Shown here piece by piece: positions 34,401 through 47,288 of a stretch of 64,000 bases of DNA (the first letter of the stretch is position 1; the number at the start of each line of letters is the position of its first letter). The translations under genes were made by a program, and so were the position numbers. The notes below the pieces were generated by a model. It saw nothing but the letters and a program-made list of their open reading frames with translations, was not told where the DNA came from and searched no databases. Source of the DNA: Pterobdella sp. o SKG-2022 (lineage: Eukaryota > Annelida > Clitellata > Hirudinida > Piscicolidae); NCBI GenBank assembly GCA_964035795.1, contig OZ038323.1, forward strand, positions 2,128,744-2,192,743, read 5' to 3'.

Positions 34401-37400
34401 TGACCAGGATAGGTTGCAGATTCGTAATAAGGTATTAACGGCTATAGGACCATAGTGGTGAAGGAGTCTGGGATGGATCATGTCAGGTCCGGAGGCTTTG
34501 GTTGGATTGAGGCTTTTGAGGGCTGCATTAAGCTCGCTTAGAGTTAACTCTCTGCATTTCTCAGAGTGAACCGGTTCAGAGCGTAGTAGACCATTCAAAA
34601 GCTTCTTGAGACCACGGTCCGGTTTTTCGACCTTTAGCGAACTCACACTTCGGTACAGTTTGACGAATGCATTCGTCTTCTGCTTTGGGCTGACATAATT
34701 TTTGCCGTTTTCGGGGATGATACGAGCAATGTCAGAGGTTTTGTTTGTGGTGAGATTGCGAAGAATCGACCACATCTCTTTAGTTCCCTTTCCTTTCATC
34801 ACCTTCCGCTCCCAAATTTCCGCCTTTCGTTCTCGAACCAGACGTTTCAGATGAGCATCTCGATCTTTGTACTGCTCGGACTGGATACCGGACGCTGCTC
34901 TTGCGGTGTTTTTCTCTATTTCAGCCTGAGAGATTTCTGTTGTTCTCCAACTCTCTCCAGCCATACCTACGGCTTTGAGACCGATGTGAGGTTTTGCGGT
35001 GGTAAGGATGGCGGCGCAAAATGATTCATATGCAGAGGTGATGGATGCATTCTCGTCAGATGAGTTTTGGGATAATCGCTCTTCTAGGTCTGCTGTGTAT
35101 GCCGAGATGTTGCCCTTTTTCCACTTCCACACCAGTCGTTTTGGTCTCTTCCGTTGTTGTGACGGGAGATGGAGAGTCGTCAAGATTGGCTTGTGGTCCA
35201 ATGAAAGAGAATCCAGCAGTGTCCAGTCACAGTGGTGGTGGATGCCATTGTGAACAATGGTGACATCTGAAGAAGAGAGGCCGCCGGAAGCTGGATCTTG
35301 GCGCGTGGTGAGTTCAGCATCATTGAGGAAGCCTTTCTCGGCATCCATGATGGCCTCCGCCAGCTGGGCACCTTTATCGCCAGAATGTGCATGCTTATCC
35401 CATATTTCATTGTGGGCATTCAAATCAGCACAGATTATCTTATTCTCCTGTATTTCTGGTTGAAAAACTGAGATTAAAAAACCAATCCGTTGCAGGAAAT
35501 GGGAGTTCTCCGGAGGGAGATACCAATTGGATATGGTTACTGTCTGCTGGTCGGAAATTGAAATCTGTATTGACAGTCTTTAAAGAGCTCCTTCTTCATT
35601 GATGAGGGGTCGGCACACTTTTTAGGGTAGTGATTTCTTGACATACGTTAGAAGACCTCCTCCTCAAGCTTCCCCTTGTACTGGTCGGTCTCTACGATAA
35701 TTGGTGAGAGTTGGGGTCTTATCGCGCGGGAAAAGGCGAGTTTCTTGTATTGCGATTACGTCTACCTTGGGCTTCTCGGCTAAGTTTTCAAGAAGTTGGC
35801 TTTCCCTGTAAATAACGTTTGCGTTCCACTGTAGTATACTGATCTGTGGCTTGAAGATTCCGGCCGAGGTCTTGTCGAGCTTTGGTTTGGTGTCGTCGTC
35901 AGTGTCTTTTTGATCTCCTTGTGGTCGGCACCTAGAGCAACGCCATGTAGGTGTTTGGAGGTACACATTTGCTTGACTTCTCATCGTAGTCATGCATTGG
36001 ATGTGAAAAGAACTCTTACACTGACTGCATTTGAGTCGGCGAGCACCACGGTAGATTTTTCCTTTGCATTCCGTGCACCGTGCCATCAAGCTGGGCTTTT
36101 GGTTCCTTCTCAGGTTCAGCTGCGGAGATATTTGTTTCCACGAGAGTTGGTGGAGGGTTTGTAGCTGGCAGTGAAAGCACGTGGTCTACTTCTGTCCCCT
36201 CTCGACCAGAACAGCAGCTCCACTCTCGGCGTCCATCTCTGATCTCTTCTCTCTGGGTTCTCAGGAGGCCTGTGCATACAAGATGGTAGTGGGCGCCATA
36301 GTCGTTGCACGTAGCCTTGAGGGCCTTGTGCCTGATCGGATGCTTACACTTAGCGCACTCTTGTGATACTTTATCATTGTTGTCAAAGTCGTCATTTTGG
36401 TCATCTTCCGTTTCTTGGTCATTACTCATCGTCGAGCGAAGGCAGCAAATCCAAGATAACGCTCCGTCTTTGCTCTTTCACGCTCATTCTGTGTCAGTCT
36501 AGTGCATCTAAAATGAGTTGGAAGATTACAGGAGTGACACTTAAGCCCGTTCTGTCCTATTCGGAAGCTTCTTCCGCATTTGGTGCATGGGTGGGATGGA
36601 TTTTGCGGGCGGCATCTACGGCATTGGTAGTTGTCGGTTTCTCGGAATCTGACCACTTCCGTCCTCGATAAGCCGCTGCATTTGTGGTGATAAAAGAGTC
36701 TGCATATGGTACACCGTAACGCCTTTGCTGTGCATGTTTTCCCACATTCTCCGCAGGGCTGCTTGGGACCAGGGTTGAGTTCAATGTCTCCAGCACGGAT
36801 AAGTTCGGATTTGAGAGCCTTATAAGGTGACGGTCTGGGGACAAGGGCCGTGGACCCAGACCTTGGGAAAAAACCGACTTTCTTTTGATGGTGTTAGTGG
36901 TGTGTATGGGGTTGTATTGGTGATGGTGTATGGGGTTGTGGTGATGGTGCTGGTAGGAATGATGGTTTCTCGTGTTCTCGCTTTTTCTCGTCGTGAATAG
37001 GAACTCTCTGTTGGACCCGACACCGCGTGAAGGTGGTTCCTGAAGTCGAGCTTTTTGATGATGATGATAATGATGATGATGATGATAACGATTTAAAAAA
37101 AAACTGTTCACAAACTTCCCAAAGATTGGGTTTTTTTAGAAAAATTGTAGGTTTTTAAAAAAAAAACTGAAATTAATTTATGAATGCTTGAAAGAATAGC
37201 AAAACAAATCAAATTACTACTACCATCTTTATCCACCGTTATTACTGTTTCCAGTATTTACCCCCCCCCCCCTCCCCCCATAACAACCAATAATAATAAT
37301 GAAAATAATAATAAAAACAAAAATGATAATTTAAATGAGGATGTCATGTATTTTGAATTAAATTAGGACAATATTACCTTGCGTTACATTAGATTGAAAT

Positions 37401-40400
37401 CAATCAAAACCAAAAACCCAAATTAAAACAAAGTAGATTCTAAAATCATTAATAGTGACGTGTGTGAGTTAAAGGACTGCAACAACACTCCTTCAACGTA
37501 TTCGGTTCTGGCTGGTCCTCTTCAGCTCGGCTCACGTCATTCCGGCAACTTTCGCTTCTGCCTCGATGCCAGGTCTGCTTAGGTAAACTTTTCTCTTCTT
37601 CTGTTGGTTCCAATCCAAGTCCTGTCTAGTGATGTTAGCTGCAGGATGCGTAGTGTATGACCTATCTATCCCCATTTCCGCTTCTTTTTTTCCGTCTCCA
37701 GTGTGACTAGATTTGTCTTGTTCTAAAGCTCTTTGTTGGAGACAACTGCTGACCATCTGATGTTCAGGATGTTTCTTAGGCATCGGTTCGTGAAGGTCTG
37801 CAGCTTGTGGGTGCTGGTATTTGTCACTCGCTACGTCTCTAAACCATAGAGTTAAACAGATTTCACATTAGTGTTGAACATCTTGATCTTATTGTGGACT
37901 GAGAGAGCTTTCAATTTCCAGATTTGTCGAAGGACTTTGAAAACGTGTCTAGCTTTGTTGATGAGGCTCTTGATGTCTTCGTCTGTTTCCCCATCTTTGC
38001 TGACAACTCTGCTGAAGTAGACAAACTTGTCAACCTCCTTAATTTCCTCGTGATGTAGTTTCGCTGGATCTTGGTTTTTGTTCTTGACCCTCATGACCTT
38101 TGTCTCTCCAGTATTGATTTGAAATCCAGTTTTTTCAGCTTCTTCTGCCACATGACATTATTTCTTTTGCACATCTTGCTGTTTGTAAGAAAGAAGGCTT
38201 ATTTTATCTGCTAAGTCTAGATCTTTCAGCTGCTTTTTTGAAGGTCCACTGGATGCCTGTTTTCTGAGCTGCTGTAGACTGCCTCATGACCCAGACAATC
38301 ACCATCAAGGAAACGATCGGTGGGAGCAAACAGCCTTGATGGACGCCAGTTTGCACGCTGAAAGGTTCCGTTAGTTTTCCGTCGTGGATCATTTGACAGG
38401 TAGCGTCTCCGTACATTTGCTGGATGATGTTTATAAACTTTGGTGGAAAGCCGAAGTGGCGCATCAGTCTCCATATGACACCTCGGTCAACACTGTCAAA
38501 AACTTTTTGAAAATCGACGAAGGCTGCGTACAGAGGGGTCTGCCACTCGAGGGACTGCTCGATGATGATGCGCATGGTTGCAATGTGACCCGTGCATGAG
38601 CGATCTTGTCGGAAGCCTGCTTGTTCGTCCCGAAGTGTTTTGTCCAAAGCACTTTTCAGTCTCTCGAGGATGATCCTGCTCAGTATTTTTCCGGTAATAG
38701 ACAACAGCATGATTCCTCGCCAGTTGTTGCAAGATGAAAGATTCCCTGTCTTTGGCAGCTTCACAAGATGTTCTCTTTTCCAGTCATCTGGCACTCGCTC
38801 TTGTTCCCAGATCTTGCATAGATGAAGATGTAGCATTTTAGTTGAGGTCTGGATGTCGGCCCTTAGAGCTTCAGATGAAATTCCTTCGGGACCGGCTGCC
38901 TTTTTTGACTTGAGAGACTTGATAACCTTGACAATCTCAGTCTTGCTTGGAAGGTTGGTATTGATGTCGAGGAGCTTGTTAGGTGGCGGAATGACAGGTG
39001 GGACAGATGGTGCTGGTCGGTTAAGCGTTTCTTTGAAATATTCCGCCCATCGTGCTCTCTGCTGTTCTTTGCCAAGGATGATGTTTCCGTCCTTGTCTTT
39101 TACAGGACGACTTGGGTTGCTGTTTTTGCTGGAGAGTGTTTTGGTGATTTCTTACAGGCGCTTCATGTTTCGCTGGCATGCAGCACTCTCAGCTTCTGAA
39201 GTCAGTTTTTCGATGTACGTTCTTTTGTCTTGCCTCGCGCTTCGTTTCTCTTGTAGGTTTTTCTTCCAGTAGTGTGCTTGTAATTTGTGTTTCTCAGCTT
39301 GGTCTTGCGTGCTGTTAAGCTGGTCTTTCAGGTGCCCCCTTTTAGTGATGAGTGTCCAAATTTCTGCCAAAAGTCACTTTTTGAGCTTCCTGGTTTTTTC
39401 ACCCAGAACTGTTTTGCAGGTTTTTGTGCCAATGTTCTTCAAATGGGTTCTTTGAGAGTTGGAAAAGCACACTGACCCTGTTTCTCAGTTCAATCTTAAA
39501 CTATTCTTTCTCCGATCTCACTTTTAAGCTGTGCACGTTGTACTTGTGCGATAGTCTATCCACTTGGTCTTTGTAAGCCTTCAACTTGATTTTGAGTACT
39601 GCCACAACCAGATGTTGATCTAATCCTGCGTCTGCACCACGCTTCACCCTGACATCATGCATGCTTCGTCTCCACTTGCGACTGATAGTGATGTGGTCAA
39701 TCTGGTTTTCAGCCCTGCCGTCAGAAGAAGTCCACGTGGTTTTATGGATGGTCTTATGGGAAAACTAAATGCCTATAATGACCAGGTCATTGAAGAAGCA
39801 GAACTCTACAAAAAGTTCCCTATTTTCATTTTGCCCTTTAATGCCGTGTCTGTCCATAATGCATTCGCTGTTTGTGTTATCAGCACCAACTTTAGCATTT
39901 GTGTCACCCATGAGAATGTTCATGTCTCTTTTGGGTGTCTTGTCTATAGCGGCTTGGATTTATTACTAAAAGTCATCCTTCTCTTCAATGGCTGCCACAT
40001 TGGTAGGAGCATAGCAGTGAACGATGGTAACTTTTCTGCCCTTTGAATGAAGCGTGCTGTGAGGATCCTTGATGACATAGGCTCCCAAGACAGCAGTGCT
40101 CGTGTTGCTTCGGGTGTCATCAGTAATGCTACTCCGTGGGTGTGGGGTTGGCTTTCATTCTGTCCAGAATGGATGATGGTGTCTCCGCTCAGTAGTTGCG
40201 TTCTTCTTTATTCTGTCCATCTTGTCTCACTTATGCCTAGAATCTTCAAAATGTATTTTTTTATTTCTCGACAAACTTGAGCTGTCTTGTCTGTTTAGTC
40301 TAGGGTTCTGATGTTCCAGGTCCCTATCCTGGTTTTATCCTTGATCTTTTAAAGAGTTGTCAGCACACTGGCTTGCCGGGTGGCTTTCACCAGCTTGCGT

Positions 40401-43400
40401 CATAGGCTTTGCTAAAAAGAAACCTTCCTGAACCAAACAGTTTTCAGAGCTTGTTGTAGCTTCTGTAACACATTTTTTTACAGAACCGGGTTGTTTGCCT
40501 AGTTCAAACTCCCAACCTGGTGGGCTAGTAAACTGCACTTAGTCCGACCTCTACCCCTTGATCTGTCCGGCTTGGGTGGCCTTACCAGGAGTTTACGCTC
40601 CCGCCAGCATAACTCTTAGAATTACTAAAGTGCTTAAGCCTTTCAACCACGACAAAGTGGTAGTTTATCGGGAGGATTATTATAATGAATGTTTTGCAAT
40701 TAACTAAATATGATTAGTAGCATGATTTAAATAGTTAAATATATTGAATTTTGATCATATAGTTATGAGGTCAAACAAATTTAGTTCCATAATGAATATA
40801 ATTTCAAAGCGTACAATTTCATTGACGGCATACCGCCATCTTTCAATGCTAACTATCACTAACACTCCTTCAGTGACGACCACCACAACATACTAACATC
40901 TCAGTTCATTTTCTATTGTTATTCCTACTTTGATGAATATCAGCAATATAAATAACTCAATCACCTAAATGCATCTAGTTTTGTTAAATCACTCTTTTTT
41001 TGAATTCTTATTTTTTCCCGTTAGCTAATTGATTATGTTTTTTGATTGACTAGCAAAATTTGAAAAACGGATCCAAAGGGTACAAGTTCAATTCCTTGTC
41101 ATGACAGCATTAAACACCTGTTTAACAGTAATTTTTCGTAAATTTCATATATGACAACAGTAACGGTGAAGTAACTTTGAAATAGTCTCTGTAGGTGTTT
41201 GAATATGCGTGCCTTAAAAATATATAAATATGCAGGTTGGCATCGATGAAGATTCTAGATTTGTGTTCGACTGTTACGATTATAATTAGTTGTGTGATTA
41301 TTATTAGTTTATAAATCTTACAACTAATTATTATAATTTTTACAATTTTTTCTTATATATTGATTATTATCTTTAAAATTTTGTATAATCATTATAGGTT
41401 ATAATATTTTTTATAAAAATTATTAATTATTATTATATAATTAAGATACTTTTTAATAGAAATTATGAACTATAATTATTTTAAAAATTATTTAATTCAT
41501 ATATTTTTCATTAAATGATTATATTCATCGAGACATTTCCAAAGCACATACCGATAAATATAACTCTATCAAAAGCCCAGTCGAGTTATCTCTGCAACAA
41601 AGTGTTGGTGTCTTTGAACAAAACAAAACTTCAGTGTTTATTATTTCTCAAAAAATTATTCTATTATGTACTTGGTACTTTGTTTTGAAAGCTATAAAAA
41701 TATGAAACTTCATTGCACCACACTCTCATCCCTACACATCACTTATTTTCCTCCCAACACCACACACCACTTCTCACCATTTCATCACCGCAGGTCTTTG
41801 GGGACTCTGTTGCACCTTTCCTGCACGTGAGTTCATTCACAATTTTCAGAGTTTTAATCCTAATTGGATTTCTAATGAACAAAAGTGATGCTATAACAGT
41901 GGCAGAAACAAAATATAAACACAACCAGGGTTATTTACATTATTCATAATGCCATTTTGATATATCACGCTTTACAAAGAGCTTAAAATTGAATGGAAGA
42001 ACTGAAAATTATAATTTAAACCTCATTTTGGTGACACCACTCATATGCCCTTTATAAAACATTAGTGGATTGTGATGTAATGTTTTAGAACCAAAAACAA
42101 AACCTCTTTCAAGTTTGTCTTAAACCGTCACATTTAATTTTATAAAAAAATGAATATGGAATTAAAATAATTAGCTCTAGTCCAACAATTCTTAAAAGTC
42201 CTTCCTCACCCATCAACCTCAGCGCATAATCAATCAACTTTACTTAATGCATCAGTAGGTTCAAGTATAATCACATTATTATAACTGACTGCATTTTTAT
42301 GAAAAATCTATCGTAGACATCGATTTTTTATAATTTTACGCTGAACTTCGCGTAGAAACATGAATCCTTCCTATGTGGGTTTATAAGCACGAAACAAAGG
42401 GCATTAAACAATCATAATCTTTGAGTACTTCATACAGGTTTCAACACTTCTCCTTGAATTATTGTCACATAACTTTGTCTCACTTAAAATATAAAAATAT
42501 AGAATTATTCTTTTGATGGTTTTTAGGAAAATTTTGAATAAATAAATAATATAACTGAGCTTTTAGTAACTTATTGGAAATGCTGATAAGTTATGACCAA
42601 CTATGAGACAAATTGTTTCAAGGGGTTATAGAATGAAAGAGAGTATTGAAACAGAAGGGATGATAAAATAATAACGAATATAAGCTATGAAACAATAAAA
42701 ATGAAGAAAACTATAAGAATATTTAAAATATTCAAGACGATAAAAGAATAAAAATATAATAAAAAAGAATAAAAATATAATAAAAAAGAATAAAAATATT
42801 AAAAAGTTGAAAATAATAAAAAAAAAAAAAAATGTATAAACACATAAACGAAACAAAAAAAAATAATGAAAAAAACTCTATCTGACAATGTGATTAAGCT
42901 TTACTAATTCATTCTCTTAACAAAAACATTAGATTTGAATCGACCACTGCCACTTCCTTCATTCCCACAACAACCACTACCACCATCACCACCACCACAA
43001 CCACTACCACCATCACTACCTCCACAACCACCACCACCACCACCACCACCATTATGGCAGGCAATGCATTTCTTCTACGGCATAGGAGCCTTCATCAGCC
43101 CCATCATCAGTGAACCATACCTTCTCAATGAAGACTGCACTCCTTTTCTTGAGTCTGAACAGGAACCTGGACTTGTGAAGGATAATATCACTGGGCTCAA
43201 TAGGTTGGGGTGAAGTGTGGGTGGGCTGGTGAGATGGGATACGCTTAATGTGGTGTGAGGTAGTCATGTTGGATGTTGTGGTTAGCTTAATGTGGTTGAA
43301 AATAGTGATGAGTTGTAGAATTATGTAACTTCCAACATTATTTTGCTAACATTAACTTCTCTGCAAAAACTCTCTTAGATCATTCTCCAACCTACAACCT

Positions 43401-46400
43401 TGAATACTAGTAACTCTCCTATAAACCATACCCCTCAAGATACGTCAATGCCACTGATGAACCAGCAGAAACACTAGAAGAGGCTCAAATGATGACCAAG
43501 GTCAGATACGCTTTCTGGGTCATGGCTTCAATACAGGTCAGTTGAAGGATGTGTTTTTGTGTTGATTTTTTTGTGTGCGTTTTTGCTTGGAAACGTTGGA
43601 GGGCGTTAGATTAGGTTTTTGTTGAATTTTTGTTTCGACTTTTTCGTTGTATGAACGCTTTATGAACACTTGAGGTTTTGACGTTGTGGTGTACATGGGT
43701 AGGTGTTGTATGGTAATTAGTGTTGAGTTTTAGAATTATTCAATGCTGGTCTTGTAGCTACCGGATTATTGAACAAGTTATGATAGAGCTTACTTGAAAT
43801 TTCAAATGTGAACTATTATTTCGGGGAAACTGTAGGAAAGAAGTTTTAACGATAGAGAATATAAGTGAAAAACAAAAAATATAGATTTGATAAAAAAAGA
43901 ATTTCAAAAACTGTGACTGCTGATACCTTATTTTATGAACTATCTAACAACAATTTCAGGCTTTAGTGGCAATCCTTGTCTTCTTATTGGCCCACAAAAT
44001 GAGGGCACGTGGTTGGACTCCAGCCCACCAAGAAACAGACCAATCAGATGCCGCTGTGTCCGAAAAGAAACAAAAAAAATGTAGTTTGAATTTATTTTTG
44101 TTACGTAATAGTTATATAATTGATTTAATTTCTCAATTTTTTCTGTTTCAAAGTCAAGTTTGTTTAATATTCTTTGATTTTTAAATAAAAAAGTTTGTTT
44201 TCATATAAACAAAAAATTTGATGAAATATCAGCCAGCTAACAGAACGATCAAACTTTACTCAAATCCTTCAAACCCCCCCCCAAAAGTGGCAGAAAAGAT
44301 GCGAAAGCTGGAGACCTCTAATGAGAAGGTAGCTCAAAGAAAGGCCTTCATGTCTGAGAAGAATCAGATTCTCTTCATTACTGCAGCCTCCGCTTCCCTG
44401 CTCTTCATTTACGATGGGCTGCAGGTGAGAAGCTGTGTTTGACATCTATTTTACTGCGTAACTACCACATTTGTGCCTTGCTATCGAAATACACAGTTAA
44501 ATGACGGTGTCAGAATTTTTCGCTGTTTCGTTGTGAGCGACGTTTCAATTCTTTTCCATGTACTTCACATTTCACCATGTATATTTTCAGATCTACATCA
44601 CAACAAAAACTACCACCAGCCCACATCGCTTCATTCTTACCACAATAAGACCACCACACTACCATCACACTATCAACATACCAGCCTCTTCACCACATTT
44701 TTCTCCCACACCACAACCCCTACTCTCTTCTACCCCACACCACATCCTTCTTCTCACACCACCACAAACTCCATCTTTCTCCCCCATCACCACAGTCAGC
44801 TTTTGGAGGCTACATCTACGCATATGCCTTGAAGAGCATTGTGGACCTGAACAAGACTGAAGGAGCCTACCTCAACGCTCTCTTTTGGGTGCTTCCATTA
44901 ACTTAGATAACTAGTGATTATATATAATCCTAATATACATATATTACTCACATATCCTATCATTATTTAATTTTTTAGTATATATATTACATTTATTGTT
45001 AATATGATCCATCTATCTTATCATAATGAAATACCCGTGAACTAACAAATAGGAATATATATACTTATTATGCCAAGTCAATAGGAAAGTAATAGTAAAA
45101 TGAAATAAAACCAATCTAAATAACCTACGAAAAATACTGGGCCAAAAAGTGAAGAAAACATGGGATGAAGATTTAAATCATGAAACACAGTAGTGTTGTG
45201 CATAGTTATCAGTTTCTTCATGTTGGTGACTACATAAACAGAATTTTAGAAAAAGAAAAAATTTTATATATAAAAAAATCGGAAAGAAATAAATTTTTTG
45301 TTAATAATACTATGTAGAAGTGAGAGCTTGAAATGTTTCACATCAAAATAGTTTGATATCCATTGGTGTTTTTTTGTTTATGAATCATTGTTTCTTTAAA
45401 AGAAGTGTATCGAAAACATTTCGTTTTGAAGATGCAAATGCATCAAATGAAGGATTTTACAAAAAGATGAATCCTTTAATGAAAACTCTCAACCATTTAT
45501 CTTCAAAGTTGTACTTTTTCGTATTTTGAGAAAAATAGTTAAATTCTCAAAAATATTATGAATCATCATCATCACCTTCACTATCTTCATCATCATCATC
45601 ACCACCTCCCTCATCATCATCATCATCACCATCCTCAGGGGATGTTTGCATTTGGACGTTTAGTGTCGATATTCTTAGCAACAAAGTTCACACCCTCCTT
45701 CATGCTCTTGTGCAACATTGTTAGTCGACCATTTTAATTCACTTTTTAACTAGTTTTAAGACATCGTATGTTTGTTAATAACTGAATATTATGTAGTTTT
45801 TCAACTTATGAGAAGTAAGCTTCAAAAACACGTTTGTTCGAAAACAGTTTTTTCAAATAAACGGTTTTTTGAAGAAATATCTTCAAAGAGAAAGAAACTT
45901 TTGAAGAAATATTCAGAAAATTAATCTTTTATCACAAATATATTTATAAATGTCAACTTCTCCTTACTTGACTAGAGTCATGAAAATAAACTTAGTTACA
46001 CAAGAATATAAACGAAAAAAAATTATTCTTCTACGAACCTATTCAAAGTGCACTTTTACCCAAATAGAAAGTGAAGTGCTTATTCATACCCAGGTGGGCT
46101 GCATGTTGTCGATGACGTTTATAACGATATTACGTCACAACCACGTGGTGTTGTATCTGGGGACTGCCATATATGGACTATTCATGAGCTCAGTGGCTCC
46201 GAGCACCATTTCCATGGCGGAGCAGTATATTGACGTCAACTGTGAGTGCTGTTGTTTTATTGTTTAATTATTTGTTTTTTCGGTTTTTTTTAATTCATTC
46301 TATTTTGTTCTATTTATTTTTTTTATTATTATTATTAGCGATTTTAATAGGCTGTCATTATTGCAAATAATGTCTAAAAACTTCGTTTTATTATTTCTCG

Positions 46401-47288
46401 ATAATTCATTTATTTTGTGGTTCTGTTGCGGTTTCATTATTTTCAATTTGCACTCGAGTATTACAATATTAGTTCTGTGGCATTACTGTAACTACAAATT
46501 TGTTCTCAGAAATTTGACTTGAAAGTCTTTGACATCAAATTCAAAAAATTCTTTGAAAAATAAGCCTATGAAATGTTTTAAGCAGTTGGTTAAGCGATTC
46601 TGAATAATTAACGAATGCATGAATGGCTATCATTTTCGATAAGTTTATCTTTATCATGAAACTTTAGCTAACGTTTTAATGAATATATTGAAATAATCTC
46701 ATAAATTAACTTAAGTTTTTTTATACTCAACCAAATTGAACATCAAAAATTCAAAACCTTCCTTTTCAGCCAAAATAACCTCGGTGCTTGTGGTTGTGGC
46801 TGCCCTTGGAGAGATGATCTTTCCTAATATTGTTGGGAATGTTAGTGGTGTAATGGTGCTATTGGGTATTTAATTGGGTTTGAAGGGTGGTTTGATGTGT
46901 ATGCCGTGTTAATGGTGTGGTTTTTAATGTGTTTTATGTCTGTTAGTAGAAAATTTTTACTTCATATGGTGAACATGACTTGAATGTGGATGGAAAACAA
47001 TTTATAATACTTTTTGAGATGAAAGTAAAATAAAATGTTAAACATTTCTGAACTCATCGAAATTTTTTTTATTCAAACAAACATTAAGAACTTTTTTAAT
47101 ATCCACTGAAAACCTCAAACCAGCTGTTCGATCGAGTTGGCCCAGGCAGTTTCTTGTTTTTCTGCTCTGCAGCTGGATATGTCTCAATTCTGATCTATGC
47201 CTCCGCATGGTTGGTCGGCAGAACCACACCTAAGCATCTAGGTTACTTAGCTTGCTTTCATCATTTTGTGTGTTTTAAAAATTTTTAG
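31423..47288 (+). CDS. MFSD4: MFSD4-type major facilitator (sugar-transporter-like), 12 exons
   Basis: Exons: 31423-31802, 32418-32580, 41794-41826, 43061-43203, 43440-43536, 43960-44080, 44237-44424, 44796-44888, 45639-45719, 46094-46241, 46770-46840, 47124-47288 (TAG); 1683 nt, 560 residues, phases consistent. MFSD4A/B are multi-pass major facilitators; MFSD4B (NaGLT1) is described as a Na+-dependent glucose transporter. A proline-rich cytoplasmic N-terminus precedes TM1 (TYWAVFGTFGMCVAFLGPCL). Exon 2 gives NMGFIDCIANLQM, exon 4 FFYGIGAFISPIISEPYLL, exon 5 VRYAFWVMAS, exon 7 the TM after the central loop, exon 9 GMFAFGRLVSIFLATKF and exon 11 VVAALGEMIFPNIVGN, all in family order. Exon 3 is a 33-nt micro-exon. 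The last 15 or so residues are uncertain if another splice exists. MFSD4A versus MFSD4B cannot be decided. Confidence 0.93.
34110..35423 (-). pseudogene. LINE A endonuclease C-terminus and reverse transcriptase N-terminal part
   Basis: An uninterrupted 437-codon frame. It begins in the endonuclease (NAHNEIWDKH; the SSSDVTIVHN and LSLDHKPI blocks) and continues through the linker into RT (LNPTKASGPDMIHPRLL; PQAWRVANVRPVIKAGK; SYRPISFTSTMGKVMERLV). A frameshift near 34245 leads to the frame at 33889-34125 with the core (ALIDYFRAYDKVW, QGVPQGSVLSPLL, SLFADDVAVWS). Confidence 0.85.
35664..36770 (-). pseudogene. LINE A four PHD-like zinc fingers and endonuclease start
   Basis: Four cysteine/histidine modules can be read in order across frameshifts on the - strand. 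Finger 1: CGKTCTAKALRCTICRLFYH (about 36760-36610). Finger 2: CTKCGRSFRIGQNGLKCHSC with HFRC (about 36590-36500). Finger 3: CAKCKHPIRHKALKATC with HYHLVC (about 36370-36180). Finger 4: CTECKGKIYRGARRLKCSQC with FHIQC and CSRC (about 36080-35930). The endonuclease start SILQWNANVI follows at about 35850, with IAIQETRLF. Confidence 0.8.
37450..40680 (-). mobile_element. LINE B: degenerate non-LTR retrotransposon (EN + RT)
   Basis: On the - strand from the 5' leader (40680-40540, a GC-richer patch) through endonuclease remnants (IDHITISRKWRRS and RVKRGADAGLDQHL near 39700-39600), a Lys/Arg/Gln linker, RT (38836-38204) and the C-terminal segment ending RPGIEAEAKVAGMT at about 37560. Multiple stops and frameshifts. 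Lies end to end with LINE A, same orientation, antisense in MFSD4 intron 2. Confidence 0.85.
38204..38836 (-). pseudogene. LINE B reverse transcriptase, catalytic box damaged
   Basis: 210-codon frame with WRGIMLLSITGKILSRIILE, DEQAGFRQDRSC, AAFVDFQKVFDSVDR (first catalytic Asp) and GVHQGCLLPP. In the next frame the position of the usual DLDFADD reads DLDLADK, so the second Asp of the pair is lost, and stops follow. The trailing frame 38151-37852 continues the thumb region (GETKVMRVKNK, DKFVYFSRVVSKDG). Confidence 0.85.
41045..41115 (+). repeat. tRNA-like (SINE head) sequence in MFSD4 intron 2
   Basis: A box-B-like caagttcaattcc with poor box A upstream (gactagcaaaatttg). Weak evidence for a SINE remnant just upstream of the 33-nt exon. 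Confidence 0.25.

Larger units (their letters stand above)
32990..37110 (-). mobile_element. LINE A: degenerate non-LTR retrotransposon with PHD-like fingers, EN and RT
   Basis: On the - strand: cysteine-rich region (about 36770-35930), AP-endonuclease (about 35880-35180), reverse transcriptase (about 34700-33900) and a C-terminal Cys/His motif CRKCGLG-like (KCGLGDETAEYVIYKCP, about 33170-33100). The 3' end runs into (GATGAT)n-type repeat at 32990-33062. Reading frame is broken in several places. Jockey/CR1-like by domain order; clade not settled. Sits antisense in MFSD4 intron 2. Confidence 0.85.

Noticed and set aside
39657..40280. + strand frames of 129 and 77 codons
   Set aside because: Shadows of the LINE B endonuclease on the opposite strand.
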